Shown: positions 11,231-20,031 of the stretch, in pieces
Layout of the letters: each line of letters begins with the position of its first letter
How positions within the stretch are numbered: the stretch's first letter is position 1
Source of the DNA: an uncultured Clostridia bacterium
GTDB taxonomy: Bacteria; Bacillota; Clostridia; Oscillospirales; Acutalibacteraceae
Length of the DNA: 44,738 nt
Direction: 5' to 3'
NCBI GenBank assembly: GCA_946500295.1
Contig: CAMMVF010000019.1
Coordinates: 1-44,738 of the forward strand
The notes under the pieces: generated by a model
The model's input: only the letters and a program-made list of their open reading frames with translations
Databases searched by the model: none
What the model was told of the DNA's origin: nothing
Program-made: the position numbers and the translations under genes

Positions 11231-11489
11231 AACACACTATATTAACATTAATTAAAAGATAGTAGTAGTAGTAGAGGGTGTTGAAATGTTAAAACTCTCA
11301 ATTTTCCCGATAAAATTCATAAATTCTTAAAATCACAAATGTTAAAACCATGTTCGATTTTTGTTGATAAAAATTTTAAAAAGAAATCCGAATATGGATA
11401 TGTTCTCTTTTGTGATGTTAATATCTATGAATATGTTGACAGTTATTCTAGTTATCAACATAGCAATGTTAATATGTTGATAGATAAAT
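11231..11489. other. oriC: Putative replication origin (oriC) between dnaA and dnaN
   Basis: Read on the plus strand, an AT-rich stretch (11238-11258) is followed by five tandem TAG triplets (11260-11274), a short G-run AGGG, and a degenerate box TGTTGAAAT. This is the order of unwinding element, DnaA-trio, GC cluster and DnaA box described for the B. subtilis origin. Further toward dnaA there are two exact TTATCAACA boxes (11362-11370 minus, 11452-11460 plus) and two near matches, TGTTGACAG at 11434 and TGTTGATAG at 11475. Genes diverge outward from this neighbourhood. No binding data; the assignment rests on motif order and context. Confidence 0.75.
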
Positions 11490-12809
11490 TTACCTGTCTC
11501 TGATGTTTTTTATGATATCCTCGACGGTCTCTTTGACCTTCAAATCCTTCTTCATTAGCTCTTCAACATGGTTGATTGAGTGGAGCACGGTTGAATAATG
11601 TCTGCCTCCGAACTCATCGCCAATTTGCTTAACCACTAGGTTTGTGAGATTTCTTGTAATATATATAGCTATATGCCTTGCATTTGAAAGCGAGGCTTTT
11701 CTGCTTTTCAGCGAGCGAATATCCTCAGGCTCCACTCCATAGGTGCGTGCGACCTCCTCTATGATATTCTCTACAGTAATCTGAGGCGGAACATCGCTGT
11801 TGAGTATGTCTGAGATTGTATCCTGAGCTGATGACATATTGATTTTTTCGCCGGACAGCATATTTTTTGCTTTGAGCTTTTTTACCACACCTTCGAGCTG
11901 GCGGATATTTGATTTTAGCTTTTGAGCTATGTAATTGCAAATTTCGTCGGGAATCACTATGCCGAGCAGCTCAGCCTTTCTCTTTATAATAGCTACCCTT
12001 ATTTCAAAATCAGGAGGTTGAATATCTGCAATAAGTCCCGATTCAAAACGGCTGCGAATTCTGTCCTCCAGTGTTTTTATCTCCTTTGGAGGGCGGTCAG
12101 ATGTGAGTACTATCTGGCTTTTAGCTTCATAAAGACTGTTAAATGTATGGAAAAACTCCTCCTGAGTAGCGTCCTTGCCGCCGATAAACTGCACGTCATC
12201 GACCAAAAATACATCGGCAAAGCGATATTTTTCCCTGAACTCCTTTGTCTTTGAGGTTCTGATTGCGTCGATAATCTCGTTTGCAAATTCGTCTCCTCGT
12301 ACATAGAGTATGTTTGCATTTTCGTTATTTTTCTTTATTTCATTTCCTATTGCCTTGAGCAGGTGAGTTTTTCCCAGTCCCGAGTTTCCGTAGATGAACA
12401 GAGGGTTGTAGGCGTTTGCGGGGTTAGCCGCAACTGCCTGAGCCGCAGCATGGGCAAAGTTATTTGAAGATCCTACTATAAAGGTGTCAAAGGTGTACTC
12501 GTAATCTCCGTTTTCTATGTCTTTTTCCTGCTGCTGTTGCTGTTGATTGTCATTGTCCTCAGGTACTGTTATATTGACTTTAATATCCGCCCCAAATACA
12601 TCTTTAAACGCCTTTGTCAAAAGCGAAAGATAAAACTTTGTCAGGGTCTGTCTGTGAAAATCGTTAGGAGCCATTATTGTCGCTATGCCCTTTTCAAAGT
12701 CAAGGCTTACAGGTTCTATTCTGCTTATCCATGTTTTGTAAGCTACGTCTGTTATTTCATTTTTGCAGTAATCGCATATTACTTCCCAAGTTTGTTTAAA
12801 TTCGTCCAC
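11490..12809 (-). CDS. dnaA: Chromosomal replication initiator DnaA
   Basis: DnaA binds origin boxes and opens the DNA duplex. The 439-residue protein has the N-terminal DnaB/SirA-interacting domain, a short Gln-rich linker (six consecutive Gln near residue 90), the AAA+ domain with Walker A GNSGLGKT (141-148) and Walker B VFLVDDVQFIGGK, and the C-terminal box-binding domain with GGRHYSTVLHSINHVEEL. The start is a GTG with GGGGAG 6 nt upstream. It diverges from rpmH across a 440-bp AT-rich gap. Confidence 0.98.
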   Translation of the reverse strand: MDEFKQTWEVICDYCKNEITDVAYKTWISRIEPVSLDFEKGIATIMAPNDFHRQTLTKFYLSLLTKAFKDVFGADIKVNITVPEDNDNQQQQQQEKDIENGDYEYTFDTFIVGSSNNFAHAAAQAVAANPANAYNPLFIYGNSGLGKTHLLKAIGNEIKKNNENANILYVRGDEFANEIIDAIRTSKTKEFREKYRFADVFLVDDVQFIGGKDATQEEFFHTFNSLYEAKSQIVLTSDRPPKEIKTLEDRIRSRFESGLIADIQPPDFEIRVAIIKRKAELLGIVIPDEICNYIAQKLKSNIRQLEGVVKKLKAKNMLSGEKINMSSAQDTISDILNSDVPPQITVENIIEEVARTYGVEPEDIRSLKSRKASLSNARHIAIYITRNLTNLVVKQIGDEFGGRHYSTVLHSINHVEELMKKDLKVKETVEDIIKNIRDR

Positions 12810-12914
12810 TTTATTCTCCCCTTAAATACTAGTGCTGCTGACTCTGCATCTTGCCAATTATTCAAAAAAAAGTCGAAGCCGAGGTTTACTTACGTAATTA
12901 GAGATTTAAGCTTC

Positions 12915-12991
12915 TATCCCCATTATATTATCTGATTTATTTTAACATATTTTTTGTGCACAAGCAACGATTATTAATGTTGATGGGGATA
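12915..12991 (-). promoter_or_regulatory. dnaA promoter flanked by a 9-bp inverted repeat
   Basis: On the minus strand, TTGCTT (12962-12967) and TAAAAT (12939-12944) are spaced 17 bp, a fair housekeeping promoter for dnaA. It is enclosed by a perfect inverted repeat, TATCCCCAT at 12915-12923 and ATGGGGATA at 12983-12991. The arms resemble DnaA boxes with a C in place of A (TATCCCCA against TTATCCACA), which suggests but does not prove autoregulation. Confidence 0.5.
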
Positions 12992-13123
12992 TTTTAATTA
13001 TTTGAAAGAATTACGAAGAAAAAAATAAAATTTTTATGTAATTTTTTGCGCCTTGTTTGCGGATAAAATAAATTAATAGTATAATTCAGGTAAAAACCTA
13101 CTATATATAGTGTAAAAAATTAC

Positions 13124-13212
13124 TTGCAATATTTACACTGAGCAGATATAATAATAGCATGGAAAAAAGTGAAAAAATAAGTATTGACGATTTTTTGCAA
13201 TTAAGATATAAT
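13124..13212 (+). promoter_or_regulatory. Two tandem promoters for rpmH
   Basis: The distal one is TTGCAA (13124-13129), 17 bp, TATAAT (13147-13152). The proximal one is TTGACG (13184-13189), 17 bp, TATAAT (13207-13212). Both have optimal spacing and point at rpmH. The rest of the dnaA-rpmH gap (12992-13123) is very AT-rich and shows no exact DnaA box. Confidence 0.75.
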
Positions 13213-13249
13213 GCTATATTGCAAGGTTTCGCCGAAAGGAGGGTTTTCT

Positions 13250-13384
13250 ATGCTGAGAACATATCAGCCTAAAAAGCTCCACAGAAAAAAGGAGCACGGT
13301 TTCAGAAAGAGAATGTCTGATGCTAACGGCCGCAAGGTTTTGGCCCGCAGAAGAGCTAAGGGTAGAAAGAAGTTGTCTTACTAA
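13250..13384 (+). CDS. rpmH: 50S ribosomal protein L34
   Basis: A 44-residue, very basic protein starting [20 protein letters not shown], the L34 signature, and ending GRKKLSY. It is part of the large ribosomal subunit. AAAGGAGGG lies 6 nt before the ATG. It heads the classic rpmH-rnpA-yidD-yidC-khpB series that diverges from dnaA. Confidence 0.98.
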   Translation: MLRTYQPKKLHRKKEHGFRKRMSDANGRKVLARRRAKGRKKLSY

Positions 13385-13389
13385 AATTG

Positions 13390-13416
13390 AGGCCACTTAA
13401 ATGTGGTCTTTTTTTT
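13390..13416 (+). terminator. Terminator or attenuator between rpmH and rnpA
   Basis: A 6-bp stem GGCCAC/GTGGTC (one G-U pair) is followed by eight T residues. It lies 6 nt after the rpmH stop and about 65 nt before rnpA, so it probably limits read-through and keeps rpmH expression above that of rnpA. Confidence 0.7.
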
Positions 13417-13481
13417 GGTTACTTCTTTTATTGACATCACTTTGGAATAGTGAGTTTCTGTTTATTTAGGTGTGGGATTCT

Positions 13482-13814
13482 ATGACTGAAATTGTCAAAT
13501 TTAAAGAAAACAGGGATTACAGAAGGCTATATTCAAGAGGACGAGCCTATGTCGGACCTGTGTTGGTTACTTATGTTTTGAAAAATAAGAGTAAAAATGT
13601 GAGATATGGAATAACCACCGGAAAAAAAACAGGAAAAGCAGTGCAGCGAAACAGGTCGAGAAGGATAATCAAGGCGGCTTTTTTAAAGCTTGCGCCCGAA
13701 ATTCCCGAGGGTTTTGATTTTGTGTTTGTCTCCAGGGCGGCTACCGCCACGAAAAAGAGCACCGACATTGAGCGCTGTATGCAAAAGCAGCTGAAAAAGG
13801 CGGGTGTTTTGTAA
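13482..13814 (+). CDS. rnpA: Ribonuclease P protein component
   Basis: RnpA is the protein subunit of RNase P, which matures tRNA 5' ends. The RNR signature is clear in [17 protein letters not shown], preceded by [11 protein letters not shown]. The frame is open to a GTG 12 nt upstream; I prefer the ATG at 13482, which gives [17 protein letters not shown] and 110 residues. Its stop codon overlaps the yidD start by 1 nt (TAATG). Confidence 0.95.
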   Translation: MTEIVKFKENRDYRRLYSRGRAYVGPVLVTYVLKNKSKNVRYGITTGKKTGKAVQRNRSRRIIKAAFLKLAPEIPEGFDFVFVSRAATATKKSTDIERCMQKQLKKAGVL

Positions 13815-14047
13815 TGAAACGTCCGCTTCTTTGGCTTATCAAATTTTATCAGAAAAATATTTCACCACGAAAAAAGCCCTGTTGCCGTTTTATTCCGACT
13901 TGCTCTCAATATGCGTATGAGGCTGTCAGTATTCACGGCGCTTTTAAGGGAAGCTTTATGGCCTTATGGCGGATTTTGAGATGTAACCCACTTTGCAGGG
14001 GCGGCTATGACCCGGTGCCGGAGAAAAAAGTCAAAGGTCAAAAATAA
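13814..14047 (+). CDS. yidD: Membrane protein insertion efficiency factor YidD
   Basis: A 77-residue protein with the family motif [14 protein letters not shown] and the end [13 protein letters not shown]. YidD is an amphipathic membrane-associated helper of YidC-dependent insertion. It overlaps rnpA by 1 nt and precedes yidC by 20 nt, the usual order. Confidence 0.95.
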   Translation: MKRPLLWLIKFYQKNISPRKKPCCRFIPTCSQYAYEAVSIHGAFKGSFMALWRILRCNPLCRGGYDPVPEKKVKGQK

Positions 14048-14067
14048 CAGGAGGTCATGGCATACAG

Positions 14068-15087
14068 ATGGATATATTTAACTTAATAGGAAGCTTGCTT
14101 GGCTATGTTCTGTATTTTTGCTTTTCAATAGTACAAAACTACGCTTGGGCGATAGTACTTTTTACAATAATAGTAAAGGCGGTAGTATTTCCTACTGCTA
14201 TTAAGCAGCAGAAGAATATGGCGAAAACCGCCGCTATGTCGAGAAAGCAGCAGGAAATCAGAGAGAAATACGGCAACGACAAGGTTAAGATGAACGAGGA
14301 GATGCAAAAGCTCTACGAGAGGGAAGGCGCAAGTCCGATGAACGGCTGCCTTACCACCATGCTTTTGCCCATGATCATATTTTTTGGCGTTTATTTCGCT
14401 GTTTTAAATCCGCTTACTAATACGCTTCACTATGATAGTCAGTCAGTAACAAATTGTGTTTCCTATCTTAACACCCTTCCGGGTATAGGAAACAGCTTTA
14501 ATACTTACTACGGACAGATTGATATCTTAAATCTCGCTCAGACGAGCGCGGGTGTTACCTACCTTGACGGATTTTTCTCAACAGACCAGATAGCGCAGAT
14601 TCAGCAATTTGGTTCTTCATTTAATCTCTTTGGCATTGATTTGCTCGGTCGTCCGAGTGATGGAGGATGGAATCCGTTTACAAACGTACTGATTTTAGTT
14701 CCTGTTTTGTGCTTCCTCTCCTCGGTAGTGACTCAGCTTCTCACAATGAGATTCCAAAGCGGAAACACAGGTCAGCAGCAGCCGGGATGTATGAAGATTA
14801 TGTTCATAATATTCCCGCTATTTACTGCGTATATTGCGTATTCAGTACCTGCCGCAGTTGGTTTTTATTGGATAATATCCAATTTACTGGGACTTGCTCA
14901 GAGCGTTGTACTTCAAAAGTTCTATAATGTTAATATAATGACCGCAAAATCCGAGGCTCAGAGAGTGGCTTTGATGAATATAAACGAGGCTAAGGTTAAG
15001 TATGATTACAACCCGAGACAGCGTGTTCTCGAACCTCAATCAACTCAGAACAATAATTCCAAAAAGAAAAAAGGTAAGAAGAAATAA
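14068..15087 (+). CDS. yidC: Membrane protein insertase YidC/Oxa1
   Basis: A 339-residue insertase that places proteins in the cytoplasmic membrane, alone or with SecYEG. It shows the Oxa1 core: the segment AWAIVLFTIIVKAVVFPTAI, the cytoplasmic coiled-coil hairpin around 45-85, then four more hydrophobic helices including CLTTMLLPMIIFFGVYF, and a lysine-rich tail. A large loop of about 80 residues (roughly 120-200) separates helices two and three. AGGAGG at 14049-14054 is 13 nt from the yidC ATG, which is long; the same site is 2 nt from an out-of-frame ATG (14057) opening a 9-codon frame that overlaps the yidC start. Confidence 0.95.
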   Translation: MDIFNLIGSLLGYVLYFCFSIVQNYAWAIVLFTIIVKAVVFPTAIKQQKNMAKTAAMSRKQQEIREKYGNDKVKMNEEMQKLYEREGASPMNGCLTTMLLPMIIFFGVYFAVLNPLTNTLHYDSQSVTNCVSYLNTLPGIGNSFNTYYGQIDILNLAQTSAGVTYLDGFFSTDQIAQIQQFGSSFNLFGIDLLGRPSDGGWNPFTNVLILVPVLCFLSSVVTQLLTMRFQSGNTGQQQPGCMKIMFIIFPLFTAYIAYSVPAAVGFYWIISNLLGLAQSVVLQKFYNVNIMTAKSEAQRVALMNINEAKVKYDYNPRQRVLEPQSTQNNNSKKKKGKKK

Positions 15088-15122
15088 TCGCGAGGTTATT
15101 TAATAACGGAGGTGTGTAGTTC

Positions 15123-15971
15123 ATGTTAAAAGAGGCGATTGGCACAGGAGAGACCTTGGAGGAGGCTCTTGAGGACGCCTGCCGACAGCTTGGAGTGCAA
15201 ACTCACGAGGCGACAGATTATGAGGTATTGGAAAGGCCTGTAAAAAAGAAATTCGGTCTTTTCGGAGGTTCGCCGGCGAAGGTTAGAGCGTTTATAAAAA
15301 TTTCACCGGCTGACGTTGCGGTTGAATATGTTAAAAACATCATCGAGGCTATGGGCTTCGATTCTATAGAAGTCAGCGTAAAGGATATTGAAAATGGAGC
15401 TGAAATCGAGCTTTCGGGCGATGAAGTAGGTTCGGTAATAGGCAGAAGAGGTGAAACCCTCGATGCTATCCAGTATCTTGCCGGGTTGGTGGCAAATCAT
15501 GTGGATAATTCCTACTTCAGAATCACTATAAACACAGGAAATTACAGGGAGAAAAGGGAGAAAACTCTCCAGATACTCGGCAGAAAGCTCGCTTTTAAGG
15601 CAATTAAGACAGGCAGAAATGTTTCTCTTGAGCCGATGAATCCCTACGAGAGAAGAATTATCCACACTGCCGTACATAATGTTAACGGAGCAATCTCCTG
15701 GAGCGAGGGAGAGAGCATAAGCCGCCATGTAGTTATTGGTCCAGACCCCAAAAGACAGAACAAGCGCCCCTACAACAAAAACGGCTATAATAAAAAGGGC
15801 GGATACAATAATAAAAGAGGCTATGGGCACAGAGAAAACTACAATAACAGCTCTGAGGAAAGCAAGCCGGAAGCAGAGACTTCAAAGAGAAGTCCGATTA
15901 ACGAGGGAGTAGATTTCTCGTTGTACGGCAGAATCTCAGTACCTAAGAAAACCGGAGCAGAAGAGGAATAA
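15123..15971 (+). CDS. khpB: RNA-binding protein KhpB (Jag/SpoIIIJ-associated)
   Basis: The 282-residue protein has three recognised parts: a Jag-N domain (TGETLEEALEDACRQLG), a KH domain with GSVIGRRGETLDAIQYL, and an R3H domain with MNPYERRIIHTAVHN. KhpB binds RNA together with KhpA and affects cell division and elongation in Firmicutes. The C-terminal 70 residues are unusual: an Asn/Lys/Gly/Tyr-rich stretch with repeats of the type YNKNGYNKKGGY, likely disordered and RNA-interacting. ATG follows GGAGGTGTGTAGTTC. It lies directly downstream of yidC, as in B. subtilis. Confidence 0.92.
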   Translation: MLKEAIGTGETLEEALEDACRQLGVQTHEATDYEVLERPVKKKFGLFGGSPAKVRAFIKISPADVAVEYVKNIIEAMGFDSIEVSVKDIENGAEIELSGDEVGSVIGRRGETLDAIQYLAGLVANHVDNSYFRITINTGNYREKREKTLQILGRKLAFKAIKTGRNVSLEPMNPYERRIIHTAVHNVNGAISWSEGESISRHVVIGPDPKRQNKRPYNKNGYNKKGGYNNKRGYGHRENYNNSSEESKPEAETSKRSPINEGVDFSLYGRISVPKKTGAEEE

Positions 15972-16048
15972 TATAGTAAAGTTTATACAGGGGTTGAGAT
16001 GTGTCAGCCCCTGTATTTTTTGATAAAGAGATAATAAGGGTGGAGTCT

Positions 16049-17416
16049 ATGAATAATTCGACAATAGCGGCTATATCAACTGCTCAGGGTGCAGGGGGAA
16101 TCGGCGTTATAAGAATAAGCGGAGCTGATGCCATTGCTGTGGCGGACAGGGTTTTTAAGCCCGCAGGAGGACGAAAATTAGAGGATTATCTCGGCTATAC
16201 AGCCGGGTTCGGCCATATATATGACGATGGGCAAAAGATTGACGAGGCGGTTGCCTTGGTTTTTAAGGCGCCTCATTCATACACTGGTGAAGATGTTGTA
16301 GAGCTTTCGTGCCACGGCGGTGTTTATATCACTCAGCTTGTATTGAGAGCAGTGCTAAAAAACGGTGCATCTCCCGCCTTACCCGGTGAATTTACCAAAA
16401 GAGCCTTCTTAAATGGCAAGATGGATCTTACTGAGGCTGAGGCTGTAATGGATATAATATCCTCTCAGGGTGCGGCTGCTGCCAGAGCAGCTTTAAGCTG
16501 TAAGGAAGGAGCGCTGAGTAAGAAGATAGATATGCTCTCTTCTAGATTAATTGATACGGCGGCTCATATATCGGCTTGGGTAGATTTTCCTGAAGAAGAT
16601 GTTCCTCAGTTGGAGACTAGTAGTCTATCTCAACTATTTGAAGCTATATCTTCAGAGCTTCAAGAGTTGATAGATAGTTATGACGTCGGAAAAGCCGTAA
16701 CTCAGGGTATAGATACTTTGATAGTGGGCAGACCAAACGTGGGTAAGTCCACTCTGATGAACTTACTCTCGGGCTGTGAGCGCTCGATTGTAACTAATAT
16801 ACCGGGCACTACCCGCGATATAATCGAGGAAACAGTGGTTGTCGGTAACGTCACCCTCAGACTTTCTGATACGGCAGGACTGAGAGAGACTGACAATGTA
16901 GTTGAAAAAATTGGAGTCGAAAAAACCCGGCAGAGACTCAATACCTGTGGTTTGGTTTTGGCTGTGTTTGACGGCTCAAGCCCACTCGAAAATGAGGATA
17001 TCGAGCTTTTAAATGAAATAAAAGATATACCCGCCATAGCTATAATAAATAAAAGCGACGTCGGAGTAAACGCTGATATTTCTATAATAGAAAAATATAT
17101 TGATAACATAGTGATAACCTCGGCAAAACAGGGAGATGGATTAACATTATTGACCGAGAATGTGGAAAAACTTTGCGGAACAAAGAATTTTAATCCCTGC
17201 GACCCGATTTTAGCGAATGAGAGGCAGCTTGCAAAGGTTAGAGATGCTGATTCCGCATTAAAAGAATGTGTCGAAGCCTTAAATTCCGGTTTTGGCTTAG
17301 ATGCCGTATCTGTAGCCTTGGAGGACGCCATTGATTCTCTGTTAGAGCTTACAGGTAAAAAGGCGAGTGATTGTGTAATAGACAGCGTTTTTGAAAATTT
17401 CTGTGTAGGTAAGTAG
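16049..17416 (+). CDS. mnmE: tRNA modification GTPase MnmE
   Basis: MnmE, with MnmG, installs the carboxymethylaminomethyl group on wobble U34 of certain tRNAs. The 455-residue protein has the N-terminal folate-binding domain (STAQGAGGIGVIRISG, CHGG), the helical domain, and an inserted G domain: G1 GRPNVGKST, G3 DTAGL, G4 NKSD. It ends with the catalytic C-terminal motif FCVGK (CxGK). The frame is open 48 nt further upstream, but the chosen ATG has GGTGGAG just before it and fits the family N-terminus. mnmG follows after 19 nt. Confidence 0.97.
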   Translation: MNNSTIAAISTAQGAGGIGVIRISGADAIAVADRVFKPAGGRKLEDYLGYTAGFGHIYDDGQKIDEAVALVFKAPHSYTGEDVVELSCHGGVYITQLVLRAVLKNGASPALPGEFTKRAFLNGKMDLTEAEAVMDIISSQGAAAARAALSCKEGALSKKIDMLSSRLIDTAAHISAWVDFPEEDVPQLETSSLSQLFEAISSELQELIDSYDVGKAVTQGIDTLIVGRPNVGKSTLMNLLSGCERSIVTNIPGTTRDIIEETVVVGNVTLRLSDTAGLRETDNVVEKIGVEKTRQRLNTCGLVLAVFDGSSPLENEDIELLNEIKDIPAIAIINKSDVGVNADISIIEKYIDNIVITSAKQGDGLTLLTENVEKLCGTKNFNPCDPILANERQLAKVRDADSALKECVEALNSGFGLDAVSVALEDAIDSLLELTGKKASDCVIDSVFENFCVGK

Positions 17417-17435
17417 CTTGTTATGAGGTGAGTTT

Positions 17436-19316
17436 ATGGGATATTTTGCAGGAAACTATGATGTAGCGGTTATTGGCGCAGGGCACGCCGGAATCGAGGC
17501 GGGGCTTGCCGCCGCCAGACTGGGATGTCACACCGCTGTATTTACTATAAATTTAGACGCAGTCGGAAACTGTCCCTGTAATCCCTCTATCGGAGGCACT
17601 GCTAAGGGACATTTGGTTCGTGAAATCGACGCCCTTGGCGGTGAAATGGGAAAGACTGCTGATGAGTGTTTTTTGCAGATGAGGATGCTCAACAGAGGTA
17701 AGGGTCCTGCGGTACATTCTCTGAGAGCGCAAATTGACAGAAAAAAGTATGCTGAGGTTATGAAGCATAAGCTGGAGCTTCAAAATAACCTTGACTTGAG
17801 ACAGGCTGAGATTGTGGCTTTAAACAGGGATGAGGATATTTGGTCTATTGAAACACGACTTGGCGCTGTATTTAAGTGTAAAACCGTAATTGTCGCAACA
17901 GGAACTTTCCTAGGTGGTAAGGTGTATGTTGGCGACGTTTCATATGAAAGCGGACCGGACGGTTTATTTCCTGCCGCATTTTTGGGTCAGTCCATCAGAG
18001 ACTTGGGTATCAGTACCAGGCGATTTAAAACAGGCACTCCTGCGAGAGTACTTAAAAGCTCCATTGATTTTTCTAATCTTGAGGTTCAACCCGGTGATGA
18101 AAACCCAACCCCTTTTTCTTATGAGACAGAAAATTTAGGCGATAATAGGGTTGTTTGCCATATTAGTTATACAAACGAGAGAACAAAGGAGATTATTTTA
18201 AATAATATCCATCGCTCACCTCTCTATGGAGGAAAAATTGAGGGAATCGGTCCACGTTACTGTCCGAGTATTGAGGATAAAATCGTCAGATTTTCCGAGA
18301 AGCCGAGACACCAGCTCTTTATAGAGCCTTGCGGACTTGAAACCGAGGAGATGTATATTCAGGGAATGTCCTCGTCTTTGCCAGAGGACGTGCAGATAGA
18401 CTTTTATCACACCATTCCCGGACTTGAAAATGCGCTGATAATGAGAAGCGCCTATGCGATTGAATATGACTGTATTGATCCGATCCAGCTCGATGCAACG
18501 CTTGAATTTACCTCTTATCCGGGGCTGTACGGCGCAGGACAGTTTAACGGCAGTTCTGGTTACGAGGAGGCGGCTGCCCAGGGACTGATAGCTGGAATAA
18601 ACGCCGCACGCAAGGTGCTTAATAAAGAGCCGTTTGTTTTGGACAGAGCCAGCTCGTACATAGGTACGCTTATAGATGATTTGGTCACTAAGGGAGTCAG
18701 CGACCCGTATAGAATGATGACCTCCCGCAGCGAATATAGACTTATCCTCCGTCAGGACAATGCCGATACTCGACTTACTCCGCTTGGTAGAGAGATAGGT
18801 TTAATTTCGGATAAGAGATGGGAGAAGTTTCAACTCAAGCAAAAGCTCATTGAGCAGGAGTACAAAAGACTTGCCAAGACGGTGATTTCTCCGAGTGATC
18901 GCTTAAATGAGATACTTGTTTCACGTGAAACATCTCCTATTACCACAGGAATAAGATTGATAGAGCTTATGAAACGTCCGCAGCTCGGATATGATTGTCT
19001 TAAGGAAATTGATACTACACGTCCGAACTTGGATAAAAACATATTTGAGCAGGTGGAAATAGAGGTAAAATACGAGGGATATATCCGACGTCAGACGGCG
19101 CAAATAGAGCAGATGAGGAGACTAGAAAAGAAAACTTTGCCAAAATACATTGATTATAATGATATTCAAGGGCTTAGACTTGAGGCTCAGGAAAAGCTAA
19201 ATAAGGTTAGACCTCAGAATATCGGACAGGCGTCAAGAATCAGCGGAGTCAGTCCGGCTGATATATCCGTGCTCGTAATATGGTTGTCTCAGCATAAAAA
19301 TACAGAAAAGGGATGA
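17436..19316 (+). CDS. mnmG: tRNA uridine-5-carboxymethylaminomethyl modification enzyme MnmG (GidA)
   Basis: The FAD-dependent partner of MnmE. The dinucleotide-binding motif VIGAGHAGIEAGLAAARLG starts at about residue 13, followed by the family signature CNPSIGGTAKGHLVREIDAL and later GLYGAGQFNGSSGYEEAAAQ. Length (626 residues) is normal. The coding sequence contains a perfect parS site at 18917-18932, so codons there serve two purposes. It lies between mnmE and rsmG. Confidence 0.97.
   Translation: MGYFAGNYDVAVIGAGHAGIEAGLAAARLGCHTAVFTINLDAVGNCPCNPSIGGTAKGHLVREIDALGGEMGKTADECFLQMRMLNRGKGPAVHSLRAQIDRKKYAEVMKHKLELQNNLDLRQAEIVALNRDEDIWSIETRLGAVFKCKTVIVATGTFLGGKVYVGDVSYESGPDGLFPAAFLGQSIRDLGISTRRFKTGTPARVLKSSIDFSNLEVQPGDENPTPFSYETENLGDNRVVCHISYTNERTKEIILNNIHRSPLYGGKIEGIGPRYCPSIEDKIVRFSEKPRHQLFIEPCGLETEEMYIQGMSSSLPEDVQIDFYHTIPGLENALIMRSAYAIEYDCIDPIQLDATLEFTSYPGLYGAGQFNGSSGYEEAAAQGLIAGINAARKVLNKEPFVLDRASSYIGTLIDDLVTKGVSDPYRMMTSRSEYRLILRQDNADTRLTPLGREIGLISDKRWEKFQLKQKLIEQEYKRLAKTVISPSDRLNEILVSRETSPITTGIRLIELMKRPQLGYDCLKEIDTTRPNLDKNIFEQVEIEVKYEGYIRRQTAQIEQMRRLEKKTLPKYIDYNDIQGLRLEAQEKLNKVRPQNIGQASRISGVSPADISVLVIWLSQHKNTEKG
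18917..18932. promoter_or_regulatory. parS: parS centromere site inside mnmG
   Basis: TGTTTCACGTGAAACA is a perfect 16-bp palindrome identical to the bacterial parS consensus bound by ParB. It lies within mnmG, about 3.8 kb before parB, and is read as in-frame codons (Leu-Val-Ser-Arg-Glu-Thr). Confidence 0.95.
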
Positions 19317-19320
19317 TACA

Positions 19321-20031
19321 ATGACTACGGGGAAATATGCGGCACAGATTTTAAGCAAAGAGAAGTTTAATTTAAGTGAAAGACAGATTTCACAGCTGGA
19401 TATCTACTATGATCTTTTAATTCAAAAAAACAAAGTGATGAATCTTACGGCGATTACTGATGCCGAGGGGGTAGCAATTAAACATTTTTATGACAGTCTT
19501 ACCCCTTTAATTTACTCAAGTATTGATGAAGGCTCAACGGTAGTCGATGTTGGTACGGGGGCAGGCTTTCCCTCCATACCACTGCTCATTGCAAGACCGG
19601 ATTTAAAGCTGACAATGATGGATAGCCTCAATAAAAGGCTGTTGTTTTTGGTAGAGGTGTGCGAACAGCTTGATATTGACGCAAATATAGTCCATTCCAG
19701 AGCTGAGGACGCAGGTAACAACAAGTTGTATAGAGAGAAGTTTGATTATGCTATTTCGAGAGCTGTGGCGACCTTGCCTGTTTTATGTGAGTATTGTCTG
19801 CCGCTGGTAAAGCTTTCTGGCAAATTTATAGCGATGAAGGGCTCTAATGCCGATTCTGAACTCAATCTCAGCTGCAATGCGATTAATCAGCTCGGCGGAG
19901 AGATAGAGGATGTAAAGAAATTTGAGCTTCCAACGGGCGAAGCACGAGCGTTGATAATCATTCGTAAAAATGCTCGCACTCCATCAAAATTTCCACGCCA
20001 CGGATCTAAAATTTCTAAAGAAAGCTTGTAA
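19321..20031 (+). CDS. rsmG: 16S rRNA (guanine-527-N7)-methyltransferase RsmG
   Basis: A 236-residue SAM-dependent methyltransferase acting on 16S rRNA. The SAM-binding motif TVVDVGTGAGFPSIPL lies at about residue 73, preceded by NLTAITDAEGVAIKHFYDSL, both characteristic of RsmG (GidB). ISRAVATLP is also typical. It starts 4 nt after mnmG and ends the mnmE-mnmG-rsmG series; the C-terminal 20 residues are a basic tail. Confidence 0.95.
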   Translation: MTTGKYAAQILSKEKFNLSERQISQLDIYYDLLIQKNKVMNLTAITDAEGVAIKHFYDSLTPLIYSSIDEGSTVVDVGTGAGFPSIPLLIARPDLKLTMMDSLNKRLLFLVEVCEQLDIDANIVHSRAEDAGNNKLYREKFDYAISRAVATLPVLCEYCLPLVKLSGKFIAMKGSNADSELNLSCNAINQLGGEIEDVKKFELPTGEARALIIIRKNARTPSKFPRHGSKISKESL

